The translations under genes were made by a program, and so were the position numbers. A model generated the notes under the pieces. The model searched no databases and was not told the origin of the DNA. It saw only the letters and a program-made list of their open reading frames with translations. DNA of 64,000 nucleotides from Collimonas arenae (GTDB lineage: Bacteria; Pseudomonadota; Gammaproteobacteria; Burkholderiales; Burkholderiaceae_D). This document shows positions 17,829 to 27,902 of the stretch, in pieces (the stretch's first letter is position 1; each line of letters begins with the position of its first letter). Where the stretch lies: NCBI RefSeq assembly GCF_001584165.1, contig NZ_CP013233.1, positions 1,240,001-1,304,000 of the forward strand, given 5' to 3'.

Positions 17829-17850
17829 TCGCTTTACACACAAGGCAACG

Positions 17851-18623
17851 ATGACGCTTGCATCTGAAGACCGCTTCAAATTTTCCACCATTGCGCACAC
17901 CGATCATCGCTATTGCAGTCCGCTTTCTGCGGCCAAGGCAGAGGCTTGCTGCGTTCGCTGCGATTGACACCCGATGCACTGGTGCTGGATGCCGGATGCG
18001 GTAAGGCTGCTCTGTTGCGCGACCTGCTGACGCTGGCGCCGGTGCGCGGAGTGGGTGTTGATATCAATCCATCGTTCATCGCTGAAGCAAAGCAGGAATG
18101 GCTGGCGCAGCATCCCGCTGACACTCGGCTGACGTTGATAGATGAGCCGGTCGAGCAGCATGCATGTCCAGCCGACGGTTACGACACGATTCTCTGCATC
18201 GGTTCAAGTCATGCGTTCGGCGGCTTCGATGTTTGCCTTGAGACCAGCATGAAATGGCTGAAGCCTGGTGGCTTACTGTTGGTGGGCGAAGGTTACTGGA
18301 AGCAACCGCCATCCGCTGCCTATCTTGCAGTGCTCGGAGCAACCCAGGATGAGTTGCGCAGCCATGCGGAAAATGCCGCGCGTGGCGTTGCGCAGGGCTT
18401 TGCCGTGCTCCGCTCAGCAACTAGCAGCGATGATGAATGGGATGAATATGAAGGGATGTACTGCCACGCAGTCATGCGCTACGTCGCATCTCATCCTGGT
18501 GATCCCGATGTTGCCGGATTTCGCCAGCGCATCCAGCATTGGCATGCTGCCTACTTGCAGTGGGGCCGGGCGACGCTTGGCTTCGGTTATTACCTTTTCG
18601 AAAAACCTGATGACCGGGCATGA
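17851..18623 (+). CDS. Class I SAM-dependent methyltransferase (frameshifted)
   Basis: The SAM-binding motif VLDAGCGKAALLRDLL, the acidic strand GVGVDINPSF and the post-motif WLKPGGLLLVGEGYW mark a Rossmann-fold methyltransferase; the substrate is unknown. The natural start is the ATG at 17851 (MTLASEDRFKFSTIAHTD), which follows the acetyltransferase gene closely. That frame stops at a TGA at 17965, while the rest of the protein continues in another frame. Adding one T at GGCTTGCTG (about 17946) joins them as KAEALLRSLRLTPDALVLD, giving about 257 residues. A start only within the second frame would remove the conserved N-terminal helix. Confidence 0.8.
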
Positions 18624-18755
18624 AGCTTGAAATGATGGCGTCGGCCAATTTGTAATGGATTGTAAGCACAGTCAACAGCATCCTTGCAGCAGTCGTTTAT
18701 TGCTCAAGCCCTCGGAGATTATCTGAGGTAACCAAGACAACTGAAAGGTGCAAAA

Positions 18756-19049
18756 ATGAACAAATTAATCGCTACTCTGATCGCCGGCTTGTTCGCTACT
18801 TCCGTATTCGCTCAAGGAACTGCACCAGCTGCACCGACAGCGCCAGCGGCTACCGCAACTGCAGCAGTAAGCGCGCCGGCCGCAAAGACCGAAGCGAAAA
18901 CCGGTAAGGTAGAAGCCAAGACCGAAGGCAAGGCAGCCGGCGCCAAGGTCAAGGCAAAAACTGCAAAAACCAAGGTGGCGCACAAGGCTGTGGTCAAGGC
19001 ACCCGCCGCCGAAGCCAAGGCTGATGTGAAAACCGCTGCAGCCAAGTAA
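18756..19049 (+). CDS. Secreted Ala/Lys-rich low-complexity protein
   Basis: A 97-residue protein with a clear signal peptide (MNKLIATLIAGLFATSVFAQ, cleavage near residue 19), then a mature chain almost wholly of Ala, Lys, Thr, Pro, Val and Glu, with repeated short units such as KTEAK, KVEAKTEGK and KVKAKTAKTK. The composition resembles both histone H1 tails and the periplasmic acid-shock protein Asr, but no family is certain. It is flanked by its own terminator and appears monocistronic, in keeping with a stress-induced small gene. Confidence 0.75.
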   Translation: MNKLIATLIAGLFATSVFAQGTAPAAPTAPAATATAAVSAPAAKTEAKTGKVEAKTEGKAAGAKVKAKTAKTKVAHKAVVKAPAAEAKADVKTAAAK

Positions 19050-19066
19050 GCAGCGCGTTTCGGAAT

Positions 19067-19095
19067 AAAAAAGACAGGCAAGTCCTGTCTTTTTT
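19067..19095 (+). terminator. Strong terminator after the Ala/Lys-rich gene
   Basis: AAAAAAGACAGG and CCTGTCTTTTTT form a perfect 12-bp stem around CAAGT, with the T6 run included. The A-run on the other side allows it to work in both directions. Confidence 0.9.
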
Positions 19096-19247
19096 ATTTG
19101 CAGTTCGTGCAAAAAATTTGACGGCGAAACAGGTTTGCGTTCGAAGGAAGCTGATACTATCCTAAAAAATATTTTACTAAATAGCTGATTTGCAAAGCTG
19201 ACTCAAGATACAACTCCAAGGCAATATCACCAAAGGGGATTCGTCGC

Positions 19248-20417
19248 ATGAGCAATGCATCAAACAGCCGGGAAAACGCTACCGATTTCGATTTGAGCGC
19301 AGGTGCGCCGAAAATCATCAACCAGTTGTTTGAGCATGCCGGGATCCGTCTGAACGGCGATCAGCCGTGGGACATGAAAATCCATGACCAGGCCTTTTTC
19401 CGCAAGATGTTCGCGACATGGGAGCTGGGCATTGGCGAGTCGTACATGGATGGCGACTGGGATTGCGAACGGCTCGACGAATTCTTTTTCCGCGTCACCA
19501 GCCACGATCTTGAGCAGACGGTGGTCGGCCCAGCAAAAATCAAGTTCGCCCTGGAAATCCTGCGGCAGAAATTCTTCAATCTGCAAAGCAGGGGCCGCGC
19601 CTTCCAGGTCGGCGAGCAGCATTACGATATCGGCAACGATCTGTTTGCAAGCATGCTCGATTCGAGCATGATGTATTCCTGCGGTTACTGGTCGCGCGCC
19701 CATAATCTTGAAGAAGCGCAGCAGCACAAGCTCGACCTGATTTGCCGCAAGCTGGAACTGAAGCCGGGTGAGCGCCTGCTCGATATCGGTTGCGGCTGGG
19801 GTGGCCTGGCCCGCTATGCCGCGCAACATCATCAGGTCGAGGTTGTCGGCATCACGATTTCAAAGGAGCAGCAGAAACTGGCGCAGGAACGCTGTGCCGG
19901 TCTGCCGGTCAAGATCGAACTGACGGATTACCGCCAGCTCGCCGGGCAGTTCGATAAGGTGGTGTCGGTCGGCATGTTTGAGCACGTCGGCGCCAAGAAT
20001 TATCCGGCCTACTTCGACGTGGTGGGCAAACTGCTGGCGCCGGACGGCTTGTTCCTGCTGCATACCATCGGCAATTACGTGACAGAGATGAAAAGGGATG
20101 TGTGGCTGGATAAATATATTTTCCCCAACGGCCACCTGCCTTCCGCCAAGGAAATTGCGAACGTCCTGGAAGGGCGCTTCCTGATTGAAGACTGGCACAA
20201 TTTCGGCCGCGACTACGACCTGACCTTGATGGCCTGGTGGGAAAATTTCGAGCGCGCCTGGCCAGTCCTGAAAGACAACTACGACGAGCGCTTTTATCGG
20301 ATGTGGAAGTATTTCATCCTCTCTTCTGCCGGCTTCTTCCGCTCAGGCCAGGGCCAGCTTTGGCAACTGGTGTTGAGCAAGCGCGGCCGCAGCAGCGGCT
20401 ATCGTTCGGTGCGCTGA
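19248..20417 (+). CDS. cfa: Cyclopropane-fatty-acyl-phospholipid synthase
   Basis: A SAM-dependent enzyme that adds a methylene bridge to unsaturated acyl chains of membrane lipids. The 389-residue protein shows the full CFA pattern: YMDGDWDCERLDEFF, QHYDIGNDLFASMLD, MMYSCGYW, the SAM motif LLDIGCGWGGLARYAA, VVGITISKEQQKLAQERC, and DKYIFPNGHLPS followed by EDWHNFGRDYDLTLMAW. Length fits E. coli Cfa (382). AAGGGG precedes the ATG at 19248. CFA synthases usually rise in stationary phase and acid stress; no regulatory element could be assigned here. The protein is expected to be peripheral to the inner membrane. Confidence 0.93.
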   Translation: MSNASNSRENATDFDLSAGAPKIINQLFEHAGIRLNGDQPWDMKIHDQAFFRKMFATWELGIGESYMDGDWDCERLDEFFFRVTSHDLEQTVVGPAKIKFALEILRQKFFNLQSRGRAFQVGEQHYDIGNDLFASMLDSSMMYSCGYWSRAHNLEEAQQHKLDLICRKLELKPGERLLDIGCGWGGLARYAAQHHQVEVVGITISKEQQKLAQERCAGLPVKIELTDYRQLAGQFDKVVSVGMFEHVGAKNYPAYFDVVGKLLAPDGLFLLHTIGNYVTEMKRDVWLDKYIFPNGHLPSAKEIANVLEGRFLIEDWHNFGRDYDLTLMAWWENFERAWPVLKDNYDERFYRMWKYFILSSAGFFRSGQGQLWQLVLSKRGRSSGYRSVR

Positions 20418-20618
20418 TGGCGCGGAAGCACGGGGTGCGCTACCATTTCCTTTCTTGATTTGCATAAAACGCAGCGTCTTGATCCAGTCGCCGTGAGGCG
20501 TAGACCACAGTCTTGTCCTTTATCCCGACTGATTAAAGTCGAAAACATGTCCATTGCAGTCATTACGCTTTACCGATAATAGATAAATAAATATTGGTAA
20601 AAGCTGTCCACGCAACAC

Positions 20619-21578
20619 TCACTGAGGCAGAGCAACTCCCCACGCAACGGTGACATTGCCGCCAAGACGCCATTCGTGGAACTGACGGCGCGGAGCAATC
20701 AGCCCAGGGAGACGCGAGTCGCGCGTGCGAGCGTAATACGGCTCCATCCACGACAGCTCGTCCTGGAATGTCCAAGGGAAGAGATTTTGTTTGACCGGCG
20801 TGATCTCGGCGAAACTGTCGGGATTCTGCACCGCCTTGATTACCAGATTTGCCAACCGGCCGATTGCGCCGTGATTCTCCTGATAGAGATTGACACCTTG
20901 CCTCTCGGCCAGTTCTGCCGTGAAGACCAGTGGAATAAGGGCGAACGTGTGGTAATGGAGAGCCCGATCTCCGCGCTTGATTTCCCGCTCCAATTCGCCG
21001 TGCAAACCTATGTCGTGAATACCCTCTCTGGCACGTGCGAGTCCGGCATCGATCAAATCCTGCCGGTGCGCAAGCGTGCCGATAGCGACAAGATTCAGCC
21101 CCGCCCAATAGACCAGATTGTTGTGCAAATGGTTGATCGCATCCGCGTCTCGCGTGGCGATGGCGATGCGGGTCAGCCACGGCGTAATGACGCGCAACTG
21201 ATCCGCATTAGCCTCACCGACTTCCTTGGGCAGCCGCAGCAATACGAGCGCGAAATCTGTCCCGGCCCAGGAACGCTCGTAGTAACCTTGGTATCCGCTG
21301 ATCGGACCCAGCAAGGAATCTGCGCGAGCCCAACCTTCCAAAAGCGTGAGAACACAGGTCCATTGATTCGATTCCGCAGCCTTGTTGAGCCGGTAGATAT
21401 AGTCACGCATCGGCTTGACCGCCTGCGCATAAGCGGCCGGATCATCGTAAAACCCCACTGGATCGATTGATTTCAACGGCTCAGGTACAGCACACGCAGC
21501 GACGGCATGGTTAATGCCAAGCCCCATGAGCATCGTTACTGAAACAGCGCTCAGCAATTGAATGATTCGATTATGCAT
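20619..21578 (-). CDS. Alginate-lyase-like secreted protein (PL5-type)
   Basis: A 319-residue protein with a signal peptide (cleavage near AVAACAV, about residue 28) and an all-helical body. Features in common with AlgL-type polysaccharide lyases (PL5) are the N-terminal CAVPEPLKSIDPVGFYDDP, the W-x-CVLTLLEGWARADSLLG helix and HNNLVYWAGLNLVAIG, which matches the AlgL NNH-YW catalytic stretch except that the His of NNH is replaced by Leu here while a His precedes the Asn pair. No alginate biosynthesis genes are nearby. Degradation of external alginate or a related uronate polymer is possible; activity is uncertain because of the motif change. Confidence 0.72.
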   Translation of the reverse strand: MHNRIIQLLSAVSVTMLMGLGINHAVAACAVPEPLKSIDPVGFYDDPAAYAQAVKPMRDYIYRLNKAAESNQWTCVLTLLEGWARADSLLGPISGYQGYYERSWAGTDFALVLLRLPKEVGEANADQLRVITPWLTRIAIATRDADAINHLHNNLVYWAGLNLVAIGTLAHRQDLIDAGLARAREGIHDIGLHGELEREIKRGDRALHYHTFALIPLVFTAELAERQGVNLYQENHGAIGRLANLVIKAVQNPDSFAEITPVKQNLFPWTFQDELSWMEPYYARTRDSRLPGLIAPRRQFHEWRLGGNVTVAWGVALPQ

Positions 21579-21848
21579 GACTACTCCTGTCAGGTTTCAT
21601 CTTCATATGAATACTAGAGCGGCATGTGCCGGTGCCAACACTTCCCAGCTGAAAAAACGTATGAAGATGTAACAGCTCATTGCAATGGGCGAAAGCGGCG
21701 CGCTGTTTTCCGGTATCTATTGTCAATGATCTGGGCAACTGCGTCGACCGGCTGCAATGGCCATTTTGAACCGGGCGCGACAGGCTCAATTCAACCCGAG
21801 GTGGCCGTTCGGCGGGGCGGAAAGATCATACGTCATACGTAAGCTGGA

Positions 21849-22541
21849 TCACTCGCGACTGGTGTCAAGTGATCTGGCAATCCGAAATCCAAGATCATCT
21901 ATTGCAAATGTCGGATGACTACGGCGACGATTCGTAGCAAGGCAGCCTCTTTCTGCATCAGACCAACCACCGCCACGAAACACACGATACGAACCATAGA
22001 CCTCGGGATCATATTGATCCGAACACCACTCCCAAACATTGCCGAGCGTGTCGTAAATTCCCCATTGGTTCGCTTGCTTTTGGCCGACGTCATGCGTGCG
22101 TCCCTCAGAGTTTTCCCGATACCAGGCAATGTCATCAAGATTGCCATATCTCGGACCATTGCTTCCCGCACGGCACGCATATTCCCATTCTGCTTCGGTG
22201 GGCAGACGATAGCCGCTACCAAGGGGGACAGGAGTGGCGCCCGTGCCGTCGTCATGCATGTCGTAACATGCTGAAAGACCCGCCGCCTTCGAAAGTAAAT
22301 TGCAGAATTTGGCAGCATCATTCCAGGAGACGTTTTCAACCGGGCATTGTAATGTGGCTGATGACGATGGCTGTCGTCCAGTCAGCGCTGCATATTCTGC
22401 TTGAGTGACAGGATAGCGACCGATTGCAAAACGTTGGAGTTCGACGCTCCATGTACGACTGATTCTGTCGTCTCGCAATGCGATGAAGCCAGCAGGAACT
22501 TGCACCATTTGAACATCTGGAAATTCAGATTTCTGTTCCAT
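21849..22541 (-). CDS. SUMF1 / formylglycine-generating-enzyme-like protein
   Basis: A 230-residue protein of the FGE-sulfatase / EgtB / PvdO domain family. Seen: VPAGFIALRDD at the start, FAIGRYPVTQAEYAALTGRQP, PVENVSWNDAAKFCNLLS, YRLPTEAEWEYACRAG, WGIYDTLGNVWEWCSD, RVFRGGGWSD and DDLGFRIARS, which covers the whole fold. Such proteins range from sulfatase activators to non-heme iron sulfoxide synthases and non-catalytic sensors. No sulfatase or ergothioneine gene is adjacent, and only one cysteine lies near the FGE active-site region (ERGCLATNRR), so true FGE activity is unlikely. It is the last of three minus-strand genes. Confidence 0.85.
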   Translation of the reverse strand: MEQKSEFPDVQMVQVPAGFIALRDDRISRTWSVELQRFAIGRYPVTQAEYAALTGRQPSSSATLQCPVENVSWNDAAKFCNLLSKAAGLSACYDMHDDGTGATPVPLGSGYRLPTEAEWEYACRAGSNGPRYGNLDDIAWYRENSEGRTHDVGQKQANQWGIYDTLGNVWEWCSDQYDPEVYGSYRVFRGGGWSDAERGCLATNRRRSHPTFAIDDLGFRIARSLDTSRE

Positions 22542-22639
22542 TTTTCGACAAGGATGAAAGCGGACCCATCAGGAAAATTCGGATATTACTCTTATTTTTC
22601 GGAGCGACTGTCGATTGACAGCTATTGGCCGATAACTGA

Positions 22640-22921
22640 CTATCGGCTTTGGTTGAGATCTCTTGCTCTCTCATAGCAAACACTACAAATCAGCGAAATG
22701 CCAGCTTTAGCTTCGGTTTCGTCATTCCATTCACCAGCAGCATTTAACATAGCTTCACACTCACTGCACCAAGAATCTGGGTGCAACTCGCCTGGCCCAA
22801 CCTCCGCAGACCAAAAACCACGTGGCTTGCTGTCCTGCAGCGTTTGAAGAATGTGCTGGCAAACATAGGTGGCGGCTTGTCTGCCATGGGTGCAGCACTC
22901 TACGAAATGTTGATCGCTCAT
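22640..22921 (-). CDS. Small zinc-ribbon-like protein
   Basis: A 93-residue protein starting MSDQHFVECCTHG, with a Cys/His-rich N-terminus (ECCTHG...YVCQHI) and two CxxC knuckles, WCSEC and LICSVC, that could hold a zinc ion. The last residues are charged (YERARDLNQSR). I chose the ATG at 22921, preceded by GGAAGG; the same frame also has an ATG at 22993 which would add 24 residues and sits only 4 bases past the stop of the gene upstream, so coupled translation from there is possible. The function is unknown; conserved proteins of this look occur in many proteobacteria. Confidence 0.65.
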   Translation of the reverse strand: MSDQHFVECCTHGRQAATYVCQHILQTLQDSKPRGFWSAEVGPGELHPDSWCSECEAMLNAAGEWNDETEAKAGISLICSVCYERARDLNQSR

Positions 22922-22996
22922 GCTGCCTTCCACTGAATCGCCATTACTTTGGTAGGCACTTTCAACCGTCCACAATTGGCCGAAATTGGTCATTTG

Positions 22997-23215
22997 CTAG
23001 TCCTGCGCCATTGTACGTCGACGCGTCCACTCGTCCACAACGTCGCCCATGTTCTTCTCAACACCGTTGCCTATCCATGCCATCAGATCGCGGTCAAATT
23101 TGAACTCCGGTCCACATTGATGCGACAGAAAGCGCCGAACGTTCTGCGTATTTTTGTAGGCAGAATCGACTAACGTTGTCCGCGAAATTACTCCGCCGTG
23201 CCAATCAAATTTCAT
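22997..23215 (-). CDS. DUF6434-like small protein
   Basis: A 72-residue protein starting MKFDWHGGVISRTTLV and containing KNTQNVRRFLSHQCG, FKFDRDLMAWIGNG and MGDVVDEWTRR. This pattern (FDWH-G-I, YKNTQNVRRF, F-FDR-FM-W, KTMGDAV-EW) is what I recall for the DUF6434 domain, often found after a SAP-like domain in larger proteins. Here it stands alone. The role is unknown; positive charge would allow nucleic-acid binding. It leads the minus-strand trio with the zinc-ribbon and SUMF1-like genes. Confidence 0.65.
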   Translation of the reverse strand: MKFDWHGGVISRTTLVDSAYKNTQNVRRFLSHQCGPEFKFDRDLMAWIGNGVEKNMGDVVDEWTRRRTMAQD

Positions 23216-24360
<1,145 letters not shown>

Positions 24361-24395
24361 TCCACATTCAAACAACAGGATAAAGAAAGCGATTC

Positions 24396-25250
24396 ATGAA
24401 GTTATTACGATATGGCGAGAAGGGCCGGGAAAAGCCTGGCGTGCTGGATAACCAAGGACGGGTGCGCGATCTGTCCGGTGTGGTGGCGGATATCGGCGGC
24501 CATTTTCTGACGCCGCCGGAGCTGGACAAATTACGCGCACTCGATCTGGATAGCTTGCCTCTGGTGGCCGGTACGCCACAGCAGGATTTGCGCCTCGGTC
24601 CGTGCGTCGGCGCTGTCGGCAAGTTCATCTGCATCGGCCTGAATTATTCCGACCACGCCGCTGAATCCGGCATGGACGTGCCGAAGGAGCCGGTGGTTTT
24701 CGGCAAATGGACTAGCGCCATTTGTGGTCCCGACGACGACGTCGAGATTCCACGCGGTTCGCTCAAGACAGATTGGGAAGTCGAACTGGGCGTGGTGATT
24801 GGCAAGGGCGGCCGCTATATCGATGAGGCCGATGCCATGTCGCATGTGGCCGGTTACTGCGTGATCAACGACGTCTCGGAGCGCGAATACCAACTCGAAC
24901 TGGGCGGCACCTGGGACAAGGGCAAGGGCTGCGACACCTTCGGACCGTTGGGGCCGTGGCTGGTGACGGCTGACGAAATCGCAGACCCGCATTCCCTTGG
25001 CATGTGGCTCGAAGTGGACGGCCATCGCTACCAGAACGGTAATACCTCGACCATGGTGTTCCAGGTTCCGACACTGGTCAGCTACTTGAGCCGCTTCATG
25101 AGTTTGCAGCCGGGCGACGTGATTTCGACCGGTACGCCGCCGGGCGTCGGCCTCGGGCAAAAGCCGCCGCTTTATCTGCGCGCCGGCCAGGTGATGCGAC
25201 TCGGCATCGACGGCTTGGGGCAGCAGCGCCAACGCACCATCTCACTATAA
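24396..25250 (+). CDS. Fumarylacetoacetate-hydrolase-family protein, probable 2,4-diketo-3-deoxy-L-fuconate hydrolase
   Basis: A 284-residue FAH-family enzyme. Seen: FICIGLNYSDHAAESG, PVVFGKWTSAICGPDDDVEIP, the metal-binding EVELGVVIGKGGR, HVAGYCVINDVSERE, DTFGPLGPWLVT and STGTPPGVGLGQKP. The glutamate and aspartate ligands for Mg are in place. In the L-fucose pathway described for Burkholderia and Sphingomonas-type bacteria, this enzyme cleaves the diketo acid to pyruvate and L-lactate. It lies 35 bases after the SDR gene and 21 bases before the dehydratase. Confidence 0.87.
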   Translation: MKLLRYGEKGREKPGVLDNQGRVRDLSGVVADIGGHFLTPPELDKLRALDLDSLPLVAGTPQQDLRLGPCVGAVGKFICIGLNYSDHAAESGMDVPKEPVVFGKWTSAICGPDDDVEIPRGSLKTDWEVELGVVIGKGGRYIDEADAMSHVAGYCVINDVSEREYQLELGGTWDKGKGCDTFGPLGPWLVTADEIADPHSLGMWLEVDGHRYQNGNTSTMVFQVPTLVSYLSRFMSLQPGDVISTGTPPGVGLGQKPPLYLRAGQVMRLGIDGLGQQRQRTISL

Positions 25251-25271
25251 ACCCAATAAAAGAGACATACG

Positions 25272-26549
25272 ATGACGACCATTCGATCAGTACGCGTACT
25301 GGACGTGCGTTTCCCGACCTCGCAGATGCTGGACGGCTCGGACGCGATGAATCCGGATCCTGATTATTCCGCCGCATACGTCATCCTGGAAACCGACCGG
25401 CCCGGCCTGGAAGGCCACGGCCTGACTTTCACCATCGGCCGCGGCAACGAAATCTGCTGCGCCGCGATCCAGGCGATGGAACATTTGTTGGTCGGCCTGA
25501 AGCTGGACTGGATCAGCGAAGACATGGGCCGCTTCTGGCGCTACATCACCTCAGACAGCCAGTTGCGCTGGATCGGTCCCGACAAGGGCGCGATCCACCT
25601 GGCCACTGGCGCCGTCGTCAATGCGGTCTGGGATCTGTGGGCCAAGGCCGAAGGCAAGCCGCTGTGGAAACTGGTGACTGACATGACGCCGGAGGAACTG
25701 GTGCGCGCCATCGATTTCCGCTACCTGACCGATTGCATCACGCCGGAAGAGGCACTGGCCCTGTTGCGCGAACAAGAGCCCGGTAAGGCTGAACGGATTC
25801 GCCTGCTGGAGCAGGATGGCTACCCTTGCTATACCACATCCGCCGGCTGGCTCGGCTATGACGATGCCAAGTTGCGTCGCTTGTGCCAGGAAGCCATCGA
25901 TAGCGGTTTCAATCACATCAAACTGAAAGTAGGGCGCGACCTCGCCGACGACATTCGTCGCGTCACCATTGCGCGCGAAGTGATCGGCCAGCAGCGGCAT
26001 TTGATGATCGACGCCAACCAGGTGTGGGAAATCGACCAGGCGATCGAATGGGTCAACAAGCTGGCCTTTGCCAAGCCCTGGTTCATCGAAGAGCCGACCA
26101 GCCCGGACGATGTCGAAGGCCATCGCAAGATCCGCGAAGGCATCGGCGCGGTTCAGGTCGCTACCGGCGAGATGTGCCAGAACCGCATCGTCTTCAAGCA
26201 ATTCATCATGCGCGGTGCGATCGACGTGGTGCAAATCGATTCCTGCCGGCTAGGTGGCGTCAACGAAATTCTGGGCGTGCTGCTGATGGCGGCAAAATAC
26301 AAGTTGCCGGTCTGTCCACATGCGGGCGGCGTTGGCTTGTGCGAATACGTGCAGCATCTGTCGATGATCGACTACGTCTGCATCGCCGGCAGCAAGGCCG
26401 GGCGCGTGACGGAGTATGTCGACCACTTGCATGAGCACTTCGTTGATCCGTGCGTGATCCGTAATGCCGCGTACATGCCGCCGACAGCGCCGGGATTTTC
26501 GATTACGATGAAGCCTGAGTCGCTGCAGCAATACCAGTTCCGCGGCTAG
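25272..26549 (+). CDS. L-fuconate dehydratase (enolase superfamily)
   Basis: Converts L-fuconate to 2-keto-3-deoxy-L-fuconate. The 425-residue protein is collinear with the Xanthomonas fuconate dehydratase: the start TTIRSVRVLDVRFPTS, YVILETD then GLTFTIGRGNEI, KLKVGRDLADDIRR (catalytic Lys of KxK), LMIDANQVWE (first metal Asp), FIEEPTSPDD (second ligand), ATGEMCQNR (third) and the His in CPHAGGVGLCEYVQH. The C-terminus (PPTAPGFSITMKPESL) is typical. It is the most diagnostic gene of the operon for L-fucose rather than L-rhamnose or galactarate. Confidence 0.93.
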   Translation: MTTIRSVRVLDVRFPTSQMLDGSDAMNPDPDYSAAYVILETDRPGLEGHGLTFTIGRGNEICCAAIQAMEHLLVGLKLDWISEDMGRFWRYITSDSQLRWIGPDKGAIHLATGAVVNAVWDLWAKAEGKPLWKLVTDMTPEELVRAIDFRYLTDCITPEEALALLREQEPGKAERIRLLEQDGYPCYTTSAGWLGYDDAKLRRLCQEAIDSGFNHIKLKVGRDLADDIRRVTIAREVIGQQRHLMIDANQVWEIDQAIEWVNKLAFAKPWFIEEPTSPDDVEGHRKIREGIGAVQVATGEMCQNRIVFKQFIMRGAIDVVQIDSCRLGGVNEILGVLLMAAKYKLPVCPHAGGVGLCEYVQHLSMIDYVCIAGSKAGRVTEYVDHLHEHFVDPCVIRNAAYMPPTAPGFSITMKPESLQQYQFRG

Positions 26550-26639
26550 CAACGTAGGCATCTTCCTTCGGCGTTGACGATTGGAAGATGCCTGCAGTTG
26601 GTCTATAAAGAACAAGTAGGAAAATATAAGAATAAATAA

Positions 26640-27431
<792 letters not shown>

Positions 27432-27478
27432 GCGGGTTCCGTTGAGTTTGCAAGCTAGCAGCACAAGGAAACGAACAC

Positions 27479-27817
27479 ATGCGTTATTGCCTGGCACTGG
27501 ACCTGAAAGACGATCCCGAACTGATCGCCCGCTACGAACAGCAGCACCGCCGGATCTGGCCGGAAATCGCCGAACACCTGCGGCGCCATGGCGTGCTGTC
27601 GATGGAGATTTACCGTCTGGGTACACGCCTGACGATGTTGATGGAAACCGACGATGCGACCTACGACGCCGCCAGGATGGCAGCAGCATCGCAGGGCAAT
27701 CTTCGGGTGCAGGAATGGGAAACGCTGATGTGGAATTTCCAGGCGCCGACCCCGTGGACGCCGGAAGGTGAAAAATGGACACCGATGTCGAAGATTTTCG
27801 ATCTGGCGCAGCAATGA
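27479..27817 (+). CDS. L-fucose / L-rhamnose mutarotase (RhaM family)
   Basis: A 112-residue protein of the RhaM-like fold that interconverts alpha and beta anomers of deoxy sugars. Seen: ALDLKDDPELIARYEQQHRR, IWPEIAEHLRRHGVLSMEIY, MLMETDDATYD and a C-terminal aromatic stretch WETLMWNFQAPTPW. In this operon the substrate is most likely L-fucose, since the dehydrogenase uses one anomer of the pyranose. It precedes the ABC importer genes by about 85 bases. Confidence 0.85.
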   Translation: MRYCLALDLKDDPELIARYEQQHRRIWPEIAEHLRRHGVLSMEIYRLGTRLTMLMETDDATYDAARMAAASQGNLRVQEWETLMWNFQAPTPWTPEGEKWTPMSKIFDLAQQ

Positions 27818-27902
27818 ACCAGCCTGGCTTTATGGCATCGAGGCGGCTTGCGCCTCGGCAGATTGGATTTAACGCGGTTGGCGATACAGCCGGCTGTGCA
27901 TC

